DNA of 53,953 bases from Bacteroidaceae bacterium. Its GTDB lineage: Bacteria > Bacteroidota > Bacteroidia > Bacteroidales > Bacteroidaceae. Shown piece after piece: positions 8,385 to 16,042 of the stretch. The DNA lies in the NCBI GenBank assembly GCA_017617635.1, contig JAFZVW010000006.1, positions 1-53,953 on the forward strand, in the 5' to 3' direction. Each line of letters opens with the position of its first letter. Position 1 is the stretch's first letter. Position numbers and translations under genes: made by a program. Under the pieces are notes generated by a model. The model was not told the DNA's origin and did not search any database. It was given only the letters and a program-made list of their open reading frames with translations.

Positions 8385-10190
8385 ATGAACATAGCACCTG
8401 CCATATCACGAATTGGAGTATATCTGGCCGCAGCACTGCTTATGCTGTGTAATGCCACGTGGGCACAGGAAGCCGATCCTGCAGAATACCAGGTTCAAGG
8501 GCTTTGGCGCAATCACGACAAGGACAGCCTGTTCCCAAGTAAAGCATACCAGCGTCTATATTATGGCGCATCAGTAGGAACACTTGCAGTATCCGACCGC
8601 GTATCAACACGCAGTCAGGCAGTATTCAACGCCTACGCCGGATACAGGTTCAGCCCTATCCATTCACTCAGACTTAACCTTGGATATTCCCGGCTCAATG
8701 TACCAGACAAATTTCGCGGAGCACCCTCATTGGGTCTGGGCGTTGACTACGTGGCCTCACTGTCCGACTTCATCGCAGGATACAACCCAAAGCGCATTGT
8801 AGACTTTTCTACCGTAATCGGACTAGGAGGCCGGATTACCAGGTACACAGGCAAAACCAAGCTTTCCCCATACGTCCAACTGGGGATGAATATAGGATTC
8901 TGCTTCAGCAACCAGTTCCACCTGTTTATCGAACCATACGTAGGGCTCACAAGCCGCCAGCCGGAACTCTTTATGCGAGAATATCCCTCATACTTCAACC
9001 TATACTACGGCATAATGGCAGGAATCCAATACAGCCTTGAGCCCGCACGTTTAGGCATAACCACGGCAGACCACAACTTCGACAGCTGGTTCGTTGACTA
9101 CTCATGCGGCTGGCATCAGCCTCTTTTAAATGGAGCCAACATACACATGAGCGGAGTACAGAGCCAGTTCAGCATAGGCTGCTGGATTACCCCCGTCATA
9201 GGACTGCGTCTGGGCGCTGTCGCACAGGAACACTGGCACAGCGCCACACACATAGTCAAGGCCGACGGCAAGGACTATGACATCTACCGCAGCCAACACA
9301 TGGCATCGGTACGCGGCGAACTGATGTTCAACATCCCCAATATGTTCAAACGCTGGCGAAAGACCGGACACTGGTTTGACCTCAACCTCCTCGGAGGTAT
9401 GTCATACGGCTGGATCAGGCGTGACCATCTTGTTGCGTCAGAACGTGTCAGCTGCTCAACATGGGCCTATACTGCTGCTGTACAGACACTGTTCCGTGCA
9501 AGCACCGATACCTGGCTCTATTTCGAGCCCCGATTCGAACGCAACGGATTTGACCTGCCAGACGGCTACGACACCCCCGAGAACAGCCTTACACTCAGTA
9601 TAGGCACGCGCCTGTACCGTTCCAACAAGGCAAACCGCCGGCTGCAGCGCACTAATCTGACACATCGCGACAGTATGTACCGTTTCCGCCGCAACCTGTG
9701 GCTTGGAGCAAATGTCGGCATGCTGCGTGTCTTCCACGGCACCGATAACCGACCTGCCGGAGGAGGAGTTGGAGTCAGCCCTGCCTTTGGCGCAGAAGTC
9801 GGTTACGACCTGCATCCACTGGCATCGTTCCGCGGCATCATGACCTACGGCACTACCAAATTCAACAACGAGAAATACAAGATGCTGGACCTGCGCCTGT
9901 CATATATGCTCAACATCTCCAATGTATGGCAGGGACAAACGCCCAAACGCCGCTTCGACATATACTGGAACATAGGTCCGTCACTCAGCTTCGTGTCCAA
10001 GAGAGACCGACGATACAGCTTCGGTATATGGACCAGTCTTCAGGGCATCCTGCGCGTTAAACCTAAGTGGGATTTATATGCCGAGCCGCTTGTACAATAT
10101 TGTTTCAAGAACGGCATCAATCCCGGCAACGGGCAAACCATCGACAATCTGAAGATGGGCGTGATGCTCGGTACACGATACCATTTTTGA
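8385..10190 (+). CDS. Outer-membrane protein of three tandem barrel-like repeats
   Basis: 601 residues; signal peptide ends near NATWAQ (28). The mature chain is three copies of a ~160-180 residue strand-rich unit at about 58-217, 234-411 and 437-601. Each begins with a Gly-rich strand (YYGASVGTL, FVDYSCGW, LWLGANVGML). Units 1 and 3 share NPKRIVDF / TPKRRFDIYW. All three have a late strand ending in (F/Y)xEP (HLFIEP, WLYFEP, DLYAEP) and finish with a barrel-like closing strand. No named family is recognised. It is 12 bp after the DUF3575-like gene and last in the operon. Its stop codon directly abuts the stop of the convergent lipoprotein gene. Confidence 0.75.
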   Translation: MNIAPAISRIGVYLAAALLMLCNATWAQEADPAEYQVQGLWRNHDKDSLFPSKAYQRLYYGASVGTLAVSDRVSTRSQAVFNAYAGYRFSPIHSLRLNLGYSRLNVPDKFRGAPSLGLGVDYVASLSDFIAGYNPKRIVDFSTVIGLGGRITRYTGKTKLSPYVQLGMNIGFCFSNQFHLFIEPYVGLTSRQPELFMREYPSYFNLYYGIMAGIQYSLEPARLGITTADHNFDSWFVDYSCGWHQPLLNGANIHMSGVQSQFSIGCWITPVIGLRLGAVAQEHWHSATHIVKADGKDYDIYRSQHMASVRGELMFNIPNMFKRWRKTGHWFDLNLLGGMSYGWIRRDHLVASERVSCSTWAYTAAVQTLFRASTDTWLYFEPRFERNGFDLPDGYDTPENSLTLSIGTRLYRSNKANRRLQRTNLTHRDSMYRFRRNLWLGANVGMLRVFHGTDNRPAGGGVGVSPAFGAEVGYDLHPLASFRGIMTYGTTKFNNEKYKMLDLRLSYMLNISNVWQGQTPKRRFDIYWNIGPSLSFVSKRDRRYSFGIWTSLQGILRVKPKWDLYAEPLVQYCFKNGINPGNGQTIDNLKMGVMLGTRYHF

Positions 10191-11276
10191 TTACAGTCGG
10201 ATGATCACCGGGAATCTCAATGATTTACCAGACTGGTATCTGCTGTTGCCGTCAGGACCTCCGATACGCGTATCCAATACCTTGCCGTCACGATAGAACG
10301 TGAACCTGAAAGCAGTACTCAGATGCAACTGTATAGGCAATACCATACACGTTGCATAATAAGTACCGTCCGTCTGTCCCGGCAAAAGTTCGATATTACG
10401 CCATGTAGCCATATGGATATCGTCAGTATTCACATGACTGACATCAACACTCTCAGGAAATATCAGACCACGCGCATTCCTGTCAAGATACGGACCGTAT
10501 TTGTATATACGTACAGGATTCAACACACTGACGCAGATACTGTCATAACACAGAGTATCAGTCTCACCGGTATTCTGCAGCGAAGCCTCCACAGTCAGAC
10601 GTGTAGCGTAATGCCTGAGGCTCAGGTCAATGTTATACCCGTGCGTTATCTGTGTCATTTCCGTTTCCACTGCGACCAGGCGATAAACAGGATTACCCTC
10701 GGACGGAATACCGAAAATAATATCGCTGTTCAGCTCGTCACTTTCCACAGACTGGTCCTTTGCAAGACGCAGAGCCATACCTTCATGCCGACGAAGCAGG
10801 CGGCGGAAAGTCAGGTCAGACTTGAACGGCGCATAAACAACAACCGCAACACCCAGACGATCAAACTGCACATCACCTGGCAGTCTGAAGGCTGAACCAT
10901 CCTCGGGAACTATCTTTCCGTGTACAACACGGCACGGCACGTTCATATATCCATAGCCCTCCAGAGGCCTGTCACAGAAAGCAGCAGCGAAGTCATCCTC
11001 AGCGGCAGCACGCTCTATCTCCGCCCACACCTCAGGACGAACCACAAAAACACCTATACGGGTACGGGAATCCAGTACCGCATTCTGCAATCCAGGATCA
11101 ACACCACGCGTATCTCCGGCCGTTGGCTCTCCAAGCTGAATAACAGGCCCTGTTCCGGCCGCAATGACGGTGGTACTGACATCACCGCCGTCACGCGACA
11201 ACGAATCAGGTCCCTCGGCACATGATACCGCCAGGACAAATGATATCGCAGGTATTATAATCCGATGGAATCGCAT
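10191..11276 (-). CDS. Fimbrillin/Mfa-like lipoprotein
   Basis: 361 residues with a lipoprotein signal peptide (lipobox LAVSC, Cys19). The mature protein is strand-rich, and a DTRGV motif at about 55-59 resembles the N-terminal site at which type V pilins are cut by an arginine-specific protease. The rest fits the fimbrillin/Mfa-like superfamily loosely (VAVVVYAPFKSD, SLRHYATRLTVEASLQNTGE, LPIQLHLSTAFRFTFYRDGK). It is last in the minus-strand operon, 3 bp after the preceding gene. It may be a minor or tip subunit. Family assignment is an inference from overall pattern and neighbours. Confidence 0.65.
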   Translation of the reverse strand: MRFHRIIIPAISFVLAVSCAEGPDSLSRDGGDVSTTVIAAGTGPVIQLGEPTAGDTRGVDPGLQNAVLDSRTRIGVFVVRPEVWAEIERAAAEDDFAAAFCDRPLEGYGYMNVPCRVVHGKIVPEDGSAFRLPGDVQFDRLGVAVVVYAPFKSDLTFRRLLRRHEGMALRLAKDQSVESDELNSDIIFGIPSEGNPVYRLVAVETEMTQITHGYNIDLSLRHYATRLTVEASLQNTGETDTLCYDSICVSVLNPVRIYKYGPYLDRNARGLIFPESVDVSHVNTDDIHMATWRNIELLPGQTDGTYYATCMVLPIQLHLSTAFRFTFYRDGKVLDTRIGGPDGNSRYQSGKSLRFPVIIRL

Positions 11277-11279
11277 CCT

Positions 11280-12614
11280 TTACAGTTCAAATGTCGGTCC
11301 CTGCTCACTTTCCCATTCCTTCAGCGTAGCACCCAGACCGACCTGCTTGGGTCCGTGAACAGTAATTACGACATCATAGCACTTGCCCTGGGCAAAATTC
11401 TTGCCGCCATTTCCCATCATCAACGGAGTCTCGCTTACCCACAGCTCCTTGTCCCAAACGACTTCGTCCTTCATGACCCACTTTTCCAGATCATAGTCGT
11501 AGTAGTCCTCAACCTGAATCGTCTTCTGTACAGGACGGCTCAGAATAATCTGTATCATGTACTCCTTAGCAGGTGGAAGCATGATACCGTCGCCTATTTC
11601 CACTGTGTCGTTCAGTTCCTGCGGACACTGCTTTATGGCAGCCATATCGTTTTCCTCATCCCACAGAACCATATCCACCGGCTCCGAAGGATCGCTCAAA
11701 AGCTTGTCGGCCGTCACATCAATATTATCCAGGTCGGCAACCGTCAGCCAGTGCTTGCTGTTGACATTACGTACGACAATCTTCTCGACCGTCATGTCCG
11801 ACGCCTCACGGATGTCCGTACCGCCTTCGACCGTTGTACCAGGAGTAATCAGGAATCGCATACGCGTCAGCACATGTTCCAGCTTGACAACAGGATTGGT
11901 CGTTATGCTTATGTTGTCCTGCTCACGGAAATACTTTGCACTGTAAGCATATTTCTTCTCCCACTCAGTCATCTCGTCCGTTACCGTTGCACGTCCCCAC
12001 AGTACATCCGTGCGTCCGTCTATCCTCACTGCAGCCTCAACCTTGTGGTTCTGCCCCTTGCCATTCTTCTTGTGACGCAACTCATCCGTGTACGGATAGT
12101 ACGCGAAGAAATCATAATTATAGAACTGCGTCGTCGGATAGTATGCCACAGTATCTTTATCCCACGTAATCTCATAAGCCCTACCGCTTTTGGCAACAAT
12201 CTCACGATTAGTACGCGTACTCTTCAGATTATGAATCAGACAGAACATGTTGTTCGTTATCTGCGAATTGTCCATATCTGCATTAGGGTCAGTGAAAGTA
12301 TTCTGAAACCAATCCTGTATATCCTTCATCGCTGTCGCTGCCGGATTCGTTCCCTGCACCTCACGGGCCAGACAGAACACCCCCATATTCGGGATAGTTT
12401 CCACGATTTCATCGTTGTCACCTTTAATCATGGTGCGTCTTCTTCCACTATTGTTCCTGATACTCACATCCGTGTACAGGGAAGCAGCTCCCCCTGCCAA
12501 CGAAATCTCAGTCAGGCCGGTTTCCTCTCTCGCAGGAGCCAGGTCACTTTCGCTACATCCCATAAATGCCAGTGATGCTAATACAACAGCTGACATCAAT
12601 TTGATTTTCTTCAT
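11280..12614 (-). CDS. Fimbrillin family (Mfa-like) lipoprotein
   Basis: 444 residues; lipoprotein signal MKKIKLMSAVVLASLAFMGC (Cys20). It has the typical Mfa-like/fimbrillin layout: a strand-rich N-terminal domain with YDFFAYYPY, a mid-protein LEHVLTRMRFLI strand (the recurrent h-x-H-x-x-s-k segment of fimbrillins), then LPPAKEYMIQIIL, and a closing CYDVVITVHGPKQVGLG followed by LKEWESE. Arginines near residues 58-60 are a possible protease site. A second Met one codon upstream (12617) is also possible. An inverted repeat at 12631-12648 separates it from the upstream gene. Probably a shaft or accessory pilus subunit carried to the surface as a lipoprotein. Confidence 0.85.
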   Translation of the reverse strand: MKKIKLMSAVVLASLAFMGCSESDLAPAREETGLTEISLAGGAASLYTDVSIRNNSGRRRTMIKGDNDEIVETIPNMGVFCLAREVQGTNPAATAMKDIQDWFQNTFTDPNADMDNSQITNNMFCLIHNLKSTRTNREIVAKSGRAYEITWDKDTVAYYPTTQFYNYDFFAYYPYTDELRHKKNGKGQNHKVEAAVRIDGRTDVLWGRATVTDEMTEWEKKYAYSAKYFREQDNISITTNPVVKLEHVLTRMRFLITPGTTVEGGTDIREASDMTVEKIVVRNVNSKHWLTVADLDNIDVTADKLLSDPSEPVDMVLWDEENDMAAIKQCPQELNDTVEIGDGIMLPPAKEYMIQIILSRPVQKTIQVEDYYDYDLEKWVMKDEVVWDKELWVSETPLMMGNGGKNFAQGKCYDVVITVHGPKQVGLGATLKEWESEQGPTFEL

Positions 12615-12630
12615 CATATCTTTATTATGT

Positions 12631-12648
12631 TAAGTTTGTTTAAACTTA
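12631..12648. other. Inverted repeat between two fimbrillin-like genes
   Basis: TAAGTTT (12631-12637) and AAACTTA (12642-12648) form a 7-bp stem with a 4-nt loop in the 44-bp gap between two minus-strand fimbrillin-like genes. It is AT-rich and has no obvious T-tract. It could be a weak attenuator, an mRNA processing site or a regulator-binding dyad. Confidence 0.4.
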
Positions 12649-12661
12649 GTCTTATACTTAA

Positions 12662-14008
12662 TTATATTGGCTCCAGATTCAGCGTATTGACATACAAGAC
12701 GCCATCCTCGACCCATTCGTCCAGCAGGCCTCCCAGACCTATCTTCTGCGAACCGTACATCGTCAGTATCAACGTATAGTGATGACCGCACTGGAACCCC
12801 TTGCCGTCCATACTGGCAACACGAATGGGATTTACCGGAATATCACGTATTATGCAGTTCCCGTCGCGGTCAATGTCCGCGTAACAGCCCCCAAGATTCA
12901 ATACATATTCCTTCTGCGGTGGCAACAAAATGGGAGATGCAGTCAGCGTATCCTGCACACCGCTGCGGCCATTCAGATGATAATATACCGTAGATTCGCT
13001 AATCTTTCCCTCATCTATCATCTGCTGACGTACAGCATCAAAGTCAACATCCCCGTTGTACAGCCTCGTCCACTCGTTGTTGCGCATCGGATTGCTTCGC
13101 AACCGGCATCCGTATGCCTTCTCAGCCTCGTCCAGAAACAGCACCTTGCCGACTTTCACTTCCTGCAGGTACGAGTCACGCTCCCAAACATCATTGGCAA
13201 CCAACAATGTACCTCCCTGGGCTGCAACGAAGTCCACCCTGTCAAGCGCAATCATCTGATACTGATACCGGTATCGCCCCTCATCAGTATTCACCGGCTG
13301 ACACACTATGCATACATCCATCTGACACAACAGATGCTGGACATGCAGGATGGGATTCAGGCCCGAAAGCCCTGCCCTGTAGCCATACAGATATCTGGCA
13401 GCATCTGACTCCGACATCTTCAATGTCGCTGCAGCCTCCTTCGACTGCGTTTCCGTTGGATATGCAAAAGCGTGAATCAAATCCTGCGTACCGTCCAAAT
13501 CAATATGCCTTGACAACGAATTGCCCGTGTACACAGGCTGTCCCACAGGCGCATCATCCGCATGATACATGAAGAATTTGTACCGCGTATCCGGCTGCGT
13601 CTTTCTGTAAAAACAGTCCTCCTGTTCCCCGTTTGCTCCACAGAACCACAACTGACCGAACTCATCATGCAGGCGTGCTGCCTGATTGTTCAGCAGGCAC
13701 AGAGTATCACGCTGATAGTCAACACCGCCCTCTATGCCGTTGTCCGTCGAGAAAGCATATACACACATCAAGGCATTCTTCCAGTGTAGCGAGTCCCTTG
13801 ACCATGAGCCGAAAGACCCAACACCGCGCGTCTCGACGGCATACAGGGGATCCGACAGCGACAACTGTATCAGCGCATTCTCTACATTCTGGTCATTCGG
13901 ACGCACCACACCGTCATCACCGTTGTACGAATCAGGAAATGACGGCGAACACCCGCACAATGCCAGGACTGTGAAAAGGCTAATAGTCAATATGTATCTC
14001 ACTGTCAT
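12662..14008 (-). CDS. Fimbrillin family (Mfa-like) lipoprotein
   Basis: 448 residues; lipoprotein signal with Cys at 20 (VLALCGC). An ETRGV motif at 59-63 parallels the DTRGV of the 361-residue lipoprotein and could be an arginine-protease processing site. The body has the fimbrillin pattern: KFFMYHADDAPVG, NPILHVQHLLCQMDVCIV (the H-x-x-C/S-x-h strand), ILLPPQKEYVLNLGG, and a C-terminal HYTLILTMYGSQKIGLGGLL followed by DEWVEDG. The start lies 29 bp inside the upstream DUF5119-like gene, which suggests coupled translation. Probable structural pilus subunit. Confidence 0.8.
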   Translation of the reverse strand: MTVRYILTISLFTVLALCGCSPSFPDSYNGDDGVVRPNDQNVENALIQLSLSDPLYAVETRGVGSFGSWSRDSLHWKNALMCVYAFSTDNGIEGGVDYQRDTLCLLNNQAARLHDEFGQLWFCGANGEQEDCFYRKTQPDTRYKFFMYHADDAPVGQPVYTGNSLSRHIDLDGTQDLIHAFAYPTETQSKEAAATLKMSESDAARYLYGYRAGLSGLNPILHVQHLLCQMDVCIVCQPVNTDEGRYRYQYQMIALDRVDFVAAQGGTLLVANDVWERDSYLQEVKVGKVLFLDEAEKAYGCRLRSNPMRNNEWTRLYNGDVDFDAVRQQMIDEGKISESTVYYHLNGRSGVQDTLTASPILLPPQKEYVLNLGGCYADIDRDGNCIIRDIPVNPIRVASMDGKGFQCGHHYTLILTMYGSQKIGLGGLLDEWVEDGVLYVNTLNLEPI

Positions 14009-15092
14009 CTATCCAACCGTCCAATCCACCGTCCATACTGTTCTCGATACGGGTACGCGTAACTTTCATTGCATTCCCTATTGCCAACGTTATGGAACGT
14101 TCGCTCTGCCTCGGCTCACCCAGCTCGTTGTACACCAAAGACGGAGTCCTTGCCAGAATGTTATACATATTTATTATCGCCGTCAACACAGGTTTGTGTA
14201 CAAACCCGTCGTCATCCGTATAATGTGCGAAGACATCAACCTGCATGATACCTGGTCCCGTTACTGCACTTGATTTCTGATTGCGCACCAACCCAGGAGC
14301 ATGGAACGTATGACGTACATTCAGCCGTGTCCCGTTGCGTGTGCACGATTCAGGGCAGAAAGGCACCTTGTACGTCGCATCGATATTAACCACCTGACTG
14401 ACCAGATGCACACTGCGTCCGGCACCCGACATAAGACATTTCACGCTGTCGATTACAACTCCATCCTCGTCCATACTGAACTCCACCGTAATCGACTGAG
14501 TCACGGGATGCATCCTGAACTTACAGTCATAGAACGTACCACGTATCGTATCTGCCAGATTAGTCTGCAGCGGGATTTCAATCCTGTTCGTTGCAGCAAA
14601 TATAGATGCCGAATCCGCACCCAGCAGGTACGAACTGTAAGGATTGCGGTCACGGATTCCAGCATACGCACCGCCAAACTGGCCGTCACCCAAATCATCA
14701 GTAATCTCGTAGCGCACCTCCATATCAGCAGACTCCATCGTCCAGCTATTAAGGAACGCGCTGCTCTCAAATGCACTTACATCACCTATATGCGTATATG
14801 CCGTAAACTCATACTCTCCCCCATTGAATGTTGTATCCTTGGTAACCGCATCAGTTGCCAAGACACGGAATCCCTTCAGGCGCTTGACGGGACGCACCCA
14901 CATTACGTTCGCATTCTCAGGCTTGTACAACTGATTGCTCTCCCACTCAAACGAATAGCGCACCATAGCCCTGTGACTATGAGTCAGCACACCATTCTCC
15001 CAACCCAGCACATCACACAATTCCACATCGGGATTACATGATACCAGTATTGCAGTCAAGAAGAAAAGCAGAAACCTGTGAACCACCGACAA
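13980..15092 (-). CDS. DUF5119-like lipoprotein, first gene of the minus-strand surface operon
   Basis: 370 residues; lipoprotein signal (AILVSC, Cys19). A WENG...HSHRAMVRYSF segment near the N-terminus is followed by long strand-rich regions and a C-terminal ITLAIGNAMKVTRTRIENS. This resembles the DUF5119 lipoproteins that sit beside fimbrillins in Bacteroides and Prevotella. A TATATTTG -7 box 18 bp upstream makes it the probable first gene. It may be the anchor or tip-assembly partner of the Mfa-like subunits encoded downstream; that role is inferred from position only. Confidence 0.7.
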   Translation of the reverse strand: MSVVHRFLLFFLTAILVSCNPDVELCDVLGWENGVLTHSHRAMVRYSFEWESNQLYKPENANVMWVRPVKRLKGFRVLATDAVTKDTTFNGGEYEFTAYTHIGDVSAFESSAFLNSWTMESADMEVRYEITDDLGDGQFGGAYAGIRDRNPYSSYLLGADSASIFAATNRIEIPLQTNLADTIRGTFYDCKFRMHPVTQSITVEFSMDEDGVVIDSVKCLMSGAGRSVHLVSQVVNIDATYKVPFCPESCTRNGTRLNVRHTFHAPGLVRNQKSSAVTGPGIMQVDVFAHYTDDDGFVHKPVLTAIINMYNILARTPSLVYNELGEPRQSERSITLAIGNAMKVTRTRIENSMDGGLDGWIDDSEIHIDY

Positions 15093-15109
15093 ACCTGATA
15101 TTATCGGTA

Positions 15110-15117
15110 CAAATATA
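15110..15117 (-). promoter_or_regulatory. Candidate -7 box of the minus-strand surface operon
   Basis: The minus strand reads TATATTTG (TAnnTTTG). Transcription from it would begin about 12 nt upstream of the ATG at 15092. No good -33 TTG is visible, which may mean the promoter needs an activator. Confidence 0.45.
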
Positions 15118-15171
15118 GCAAAATATCAGGTAAGACAGGCTTAAAACACGGAAATAATTTCGGATTTAGCA

Positions 15172-15786
15172 TCAGATTTGTCGCAAAGAACGAATTATTT
15201 TCCACACGCCAGGGTGCAAGCCCTGTCCGTCATAATCAGGATTATTCTCTATCTGAGAACGAATCCATGTACTGCTCATGTCGATTAAACGGACTTTTTT
15301 TTCTGCCATCGGCTCCAATTCCCCGTTTACAACCTGCATCAGGGCAGTATTGCTCTCTGCGTGTCTACCCTCCCCGTTACGCGGAATTACAATCACCCTG
15401 TATTTCTCCAGTATCTCCTCCCAATGATACCAGCTATGGAAACAATCCCAGTTGTCCTGACCTATGACCAGCACAAACTCACGCTCGGGATAGCGTTCCT
15501 CCAGCGTCCTCAGCGTCGTTATCATGTAACTGGGACGTGGAAGCGTAAATTCCACATCAGACACCTCCACCCCTTCAACATCCGCCAGCGCAACTCTCGC
15601 AAGCCTCAGACGCAATTCATCATCCCACAGCACATCATCCCCCTTAAGCGGATTCCTGGGGCTTACCACCAGCCACATCTCATCCACAACACCCACAGCC
15701 ACCAGTCCCTGTGCAAAAGCCGTATGACCCGTGTGTATGGGATTAAAACTCCCCCCGAATATACCAGTTACAACCCTCTCTGACAT
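15172..15786 (-). CDS. nadD: Nicotinate-nucleotide adenylyltransferase
   Basis: 204 residues. It adenylates nicotinic acid mononucleotide to deamido-NAD in NAD synthesis. The nucleotidyltransferase motif GGSFNPIHTGHT (HxGH) is at 11-22. Substrate-binding segments VVSPRNPLK, FVLVIGQDNW and a final DMSSTWIRSQI (the ISSTxIR motif) are present. Length and motifs are normal. The start lies 21 bp after the stop of the small peptide gene, so it may be expressed partly by readthrough from the secreted-protein transcript, an odd place for an essential enzyme. A promoter inside the small gene is possible. Confidence 0.93.
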   Translation of the reverse strand: MSERVVTGIFGGSFNPIHTGHTAFAQGLVAVGVVDEMWLVVSPRNPLKGDDVLWDDELRLRLARVALADVEGVEVSDVEFTLPRPSYMITTLRTLEERYPEREFVLVIGQDNWDCFHSWYHWEEILEKYRVIVIPRNGEGRHAESNTALMQVVNGELEPMAEKKVRLIDMSSTWIRSQIENNPDYDGQGLHPGVWKIIRSLRQI

Positions 15787-15807
15787 GCGATGGAAAATAA
15801 TGCTGTT

Positions 15808-16023
15808 TTAGTCTATTTCCAGGAATTTATCTTTATATTCTTCATCATCAGACTGATTCCAGACATTATATGTATTATTCCCCTTTTCGTAAGTATTAGT
15901 CTCATCATATTCACCTCCGATGGAGAAACCGCGATTCTCCTTCTCAAGGCTCGCAGCCATTATATGTACAGGGGATATAACGACTACGTCTGTAACCGGT
16001 CTAATATAATTCTTCCTCATCAT
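15808..16023 (-). CDS. Small conserved-type peptide with acidic tail
   Basis: 71 residues. The N-terminus (MMRKNYIRPVTDVVVISP then HIMAASL) matches a pattern I recognise from many short Prevotella/Bacteroides proteins: a basic KxYIxP start, a hydrophobic V/I-rich stretch and a small-residue motif. A variable, acidic, Asn- and Asp-rich tail with an NVWNQSDDEE segment follows. No cleavable signal peptide is obvious. It sits 19 bp downstream of the 910-residue secreted protein gene and 21 bp upstream of nadD. Function unknown. A small exported or modified peptide is possible but not shown. Confidence 0.7.
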   Translation of the reverse strand: MMRKNYIRPVTDVVVISPVHIMAASLEKENRGFSIGGEYDETNTYEKGNNTYNVWNQSDDEEYKDKFLEID

Positions 16024-16042
16024 ATCCTTATCTACCTTCTCC

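Noticed and set aside
11265-12575. Long plus-strand reading frame (about 436 codons) opposite the fimbrillin-like gene
   Set aside because: It mirrors the minus-strand gene, has no ribosome-binding site or recognisable domains, and its composition is that of an antisense frame.
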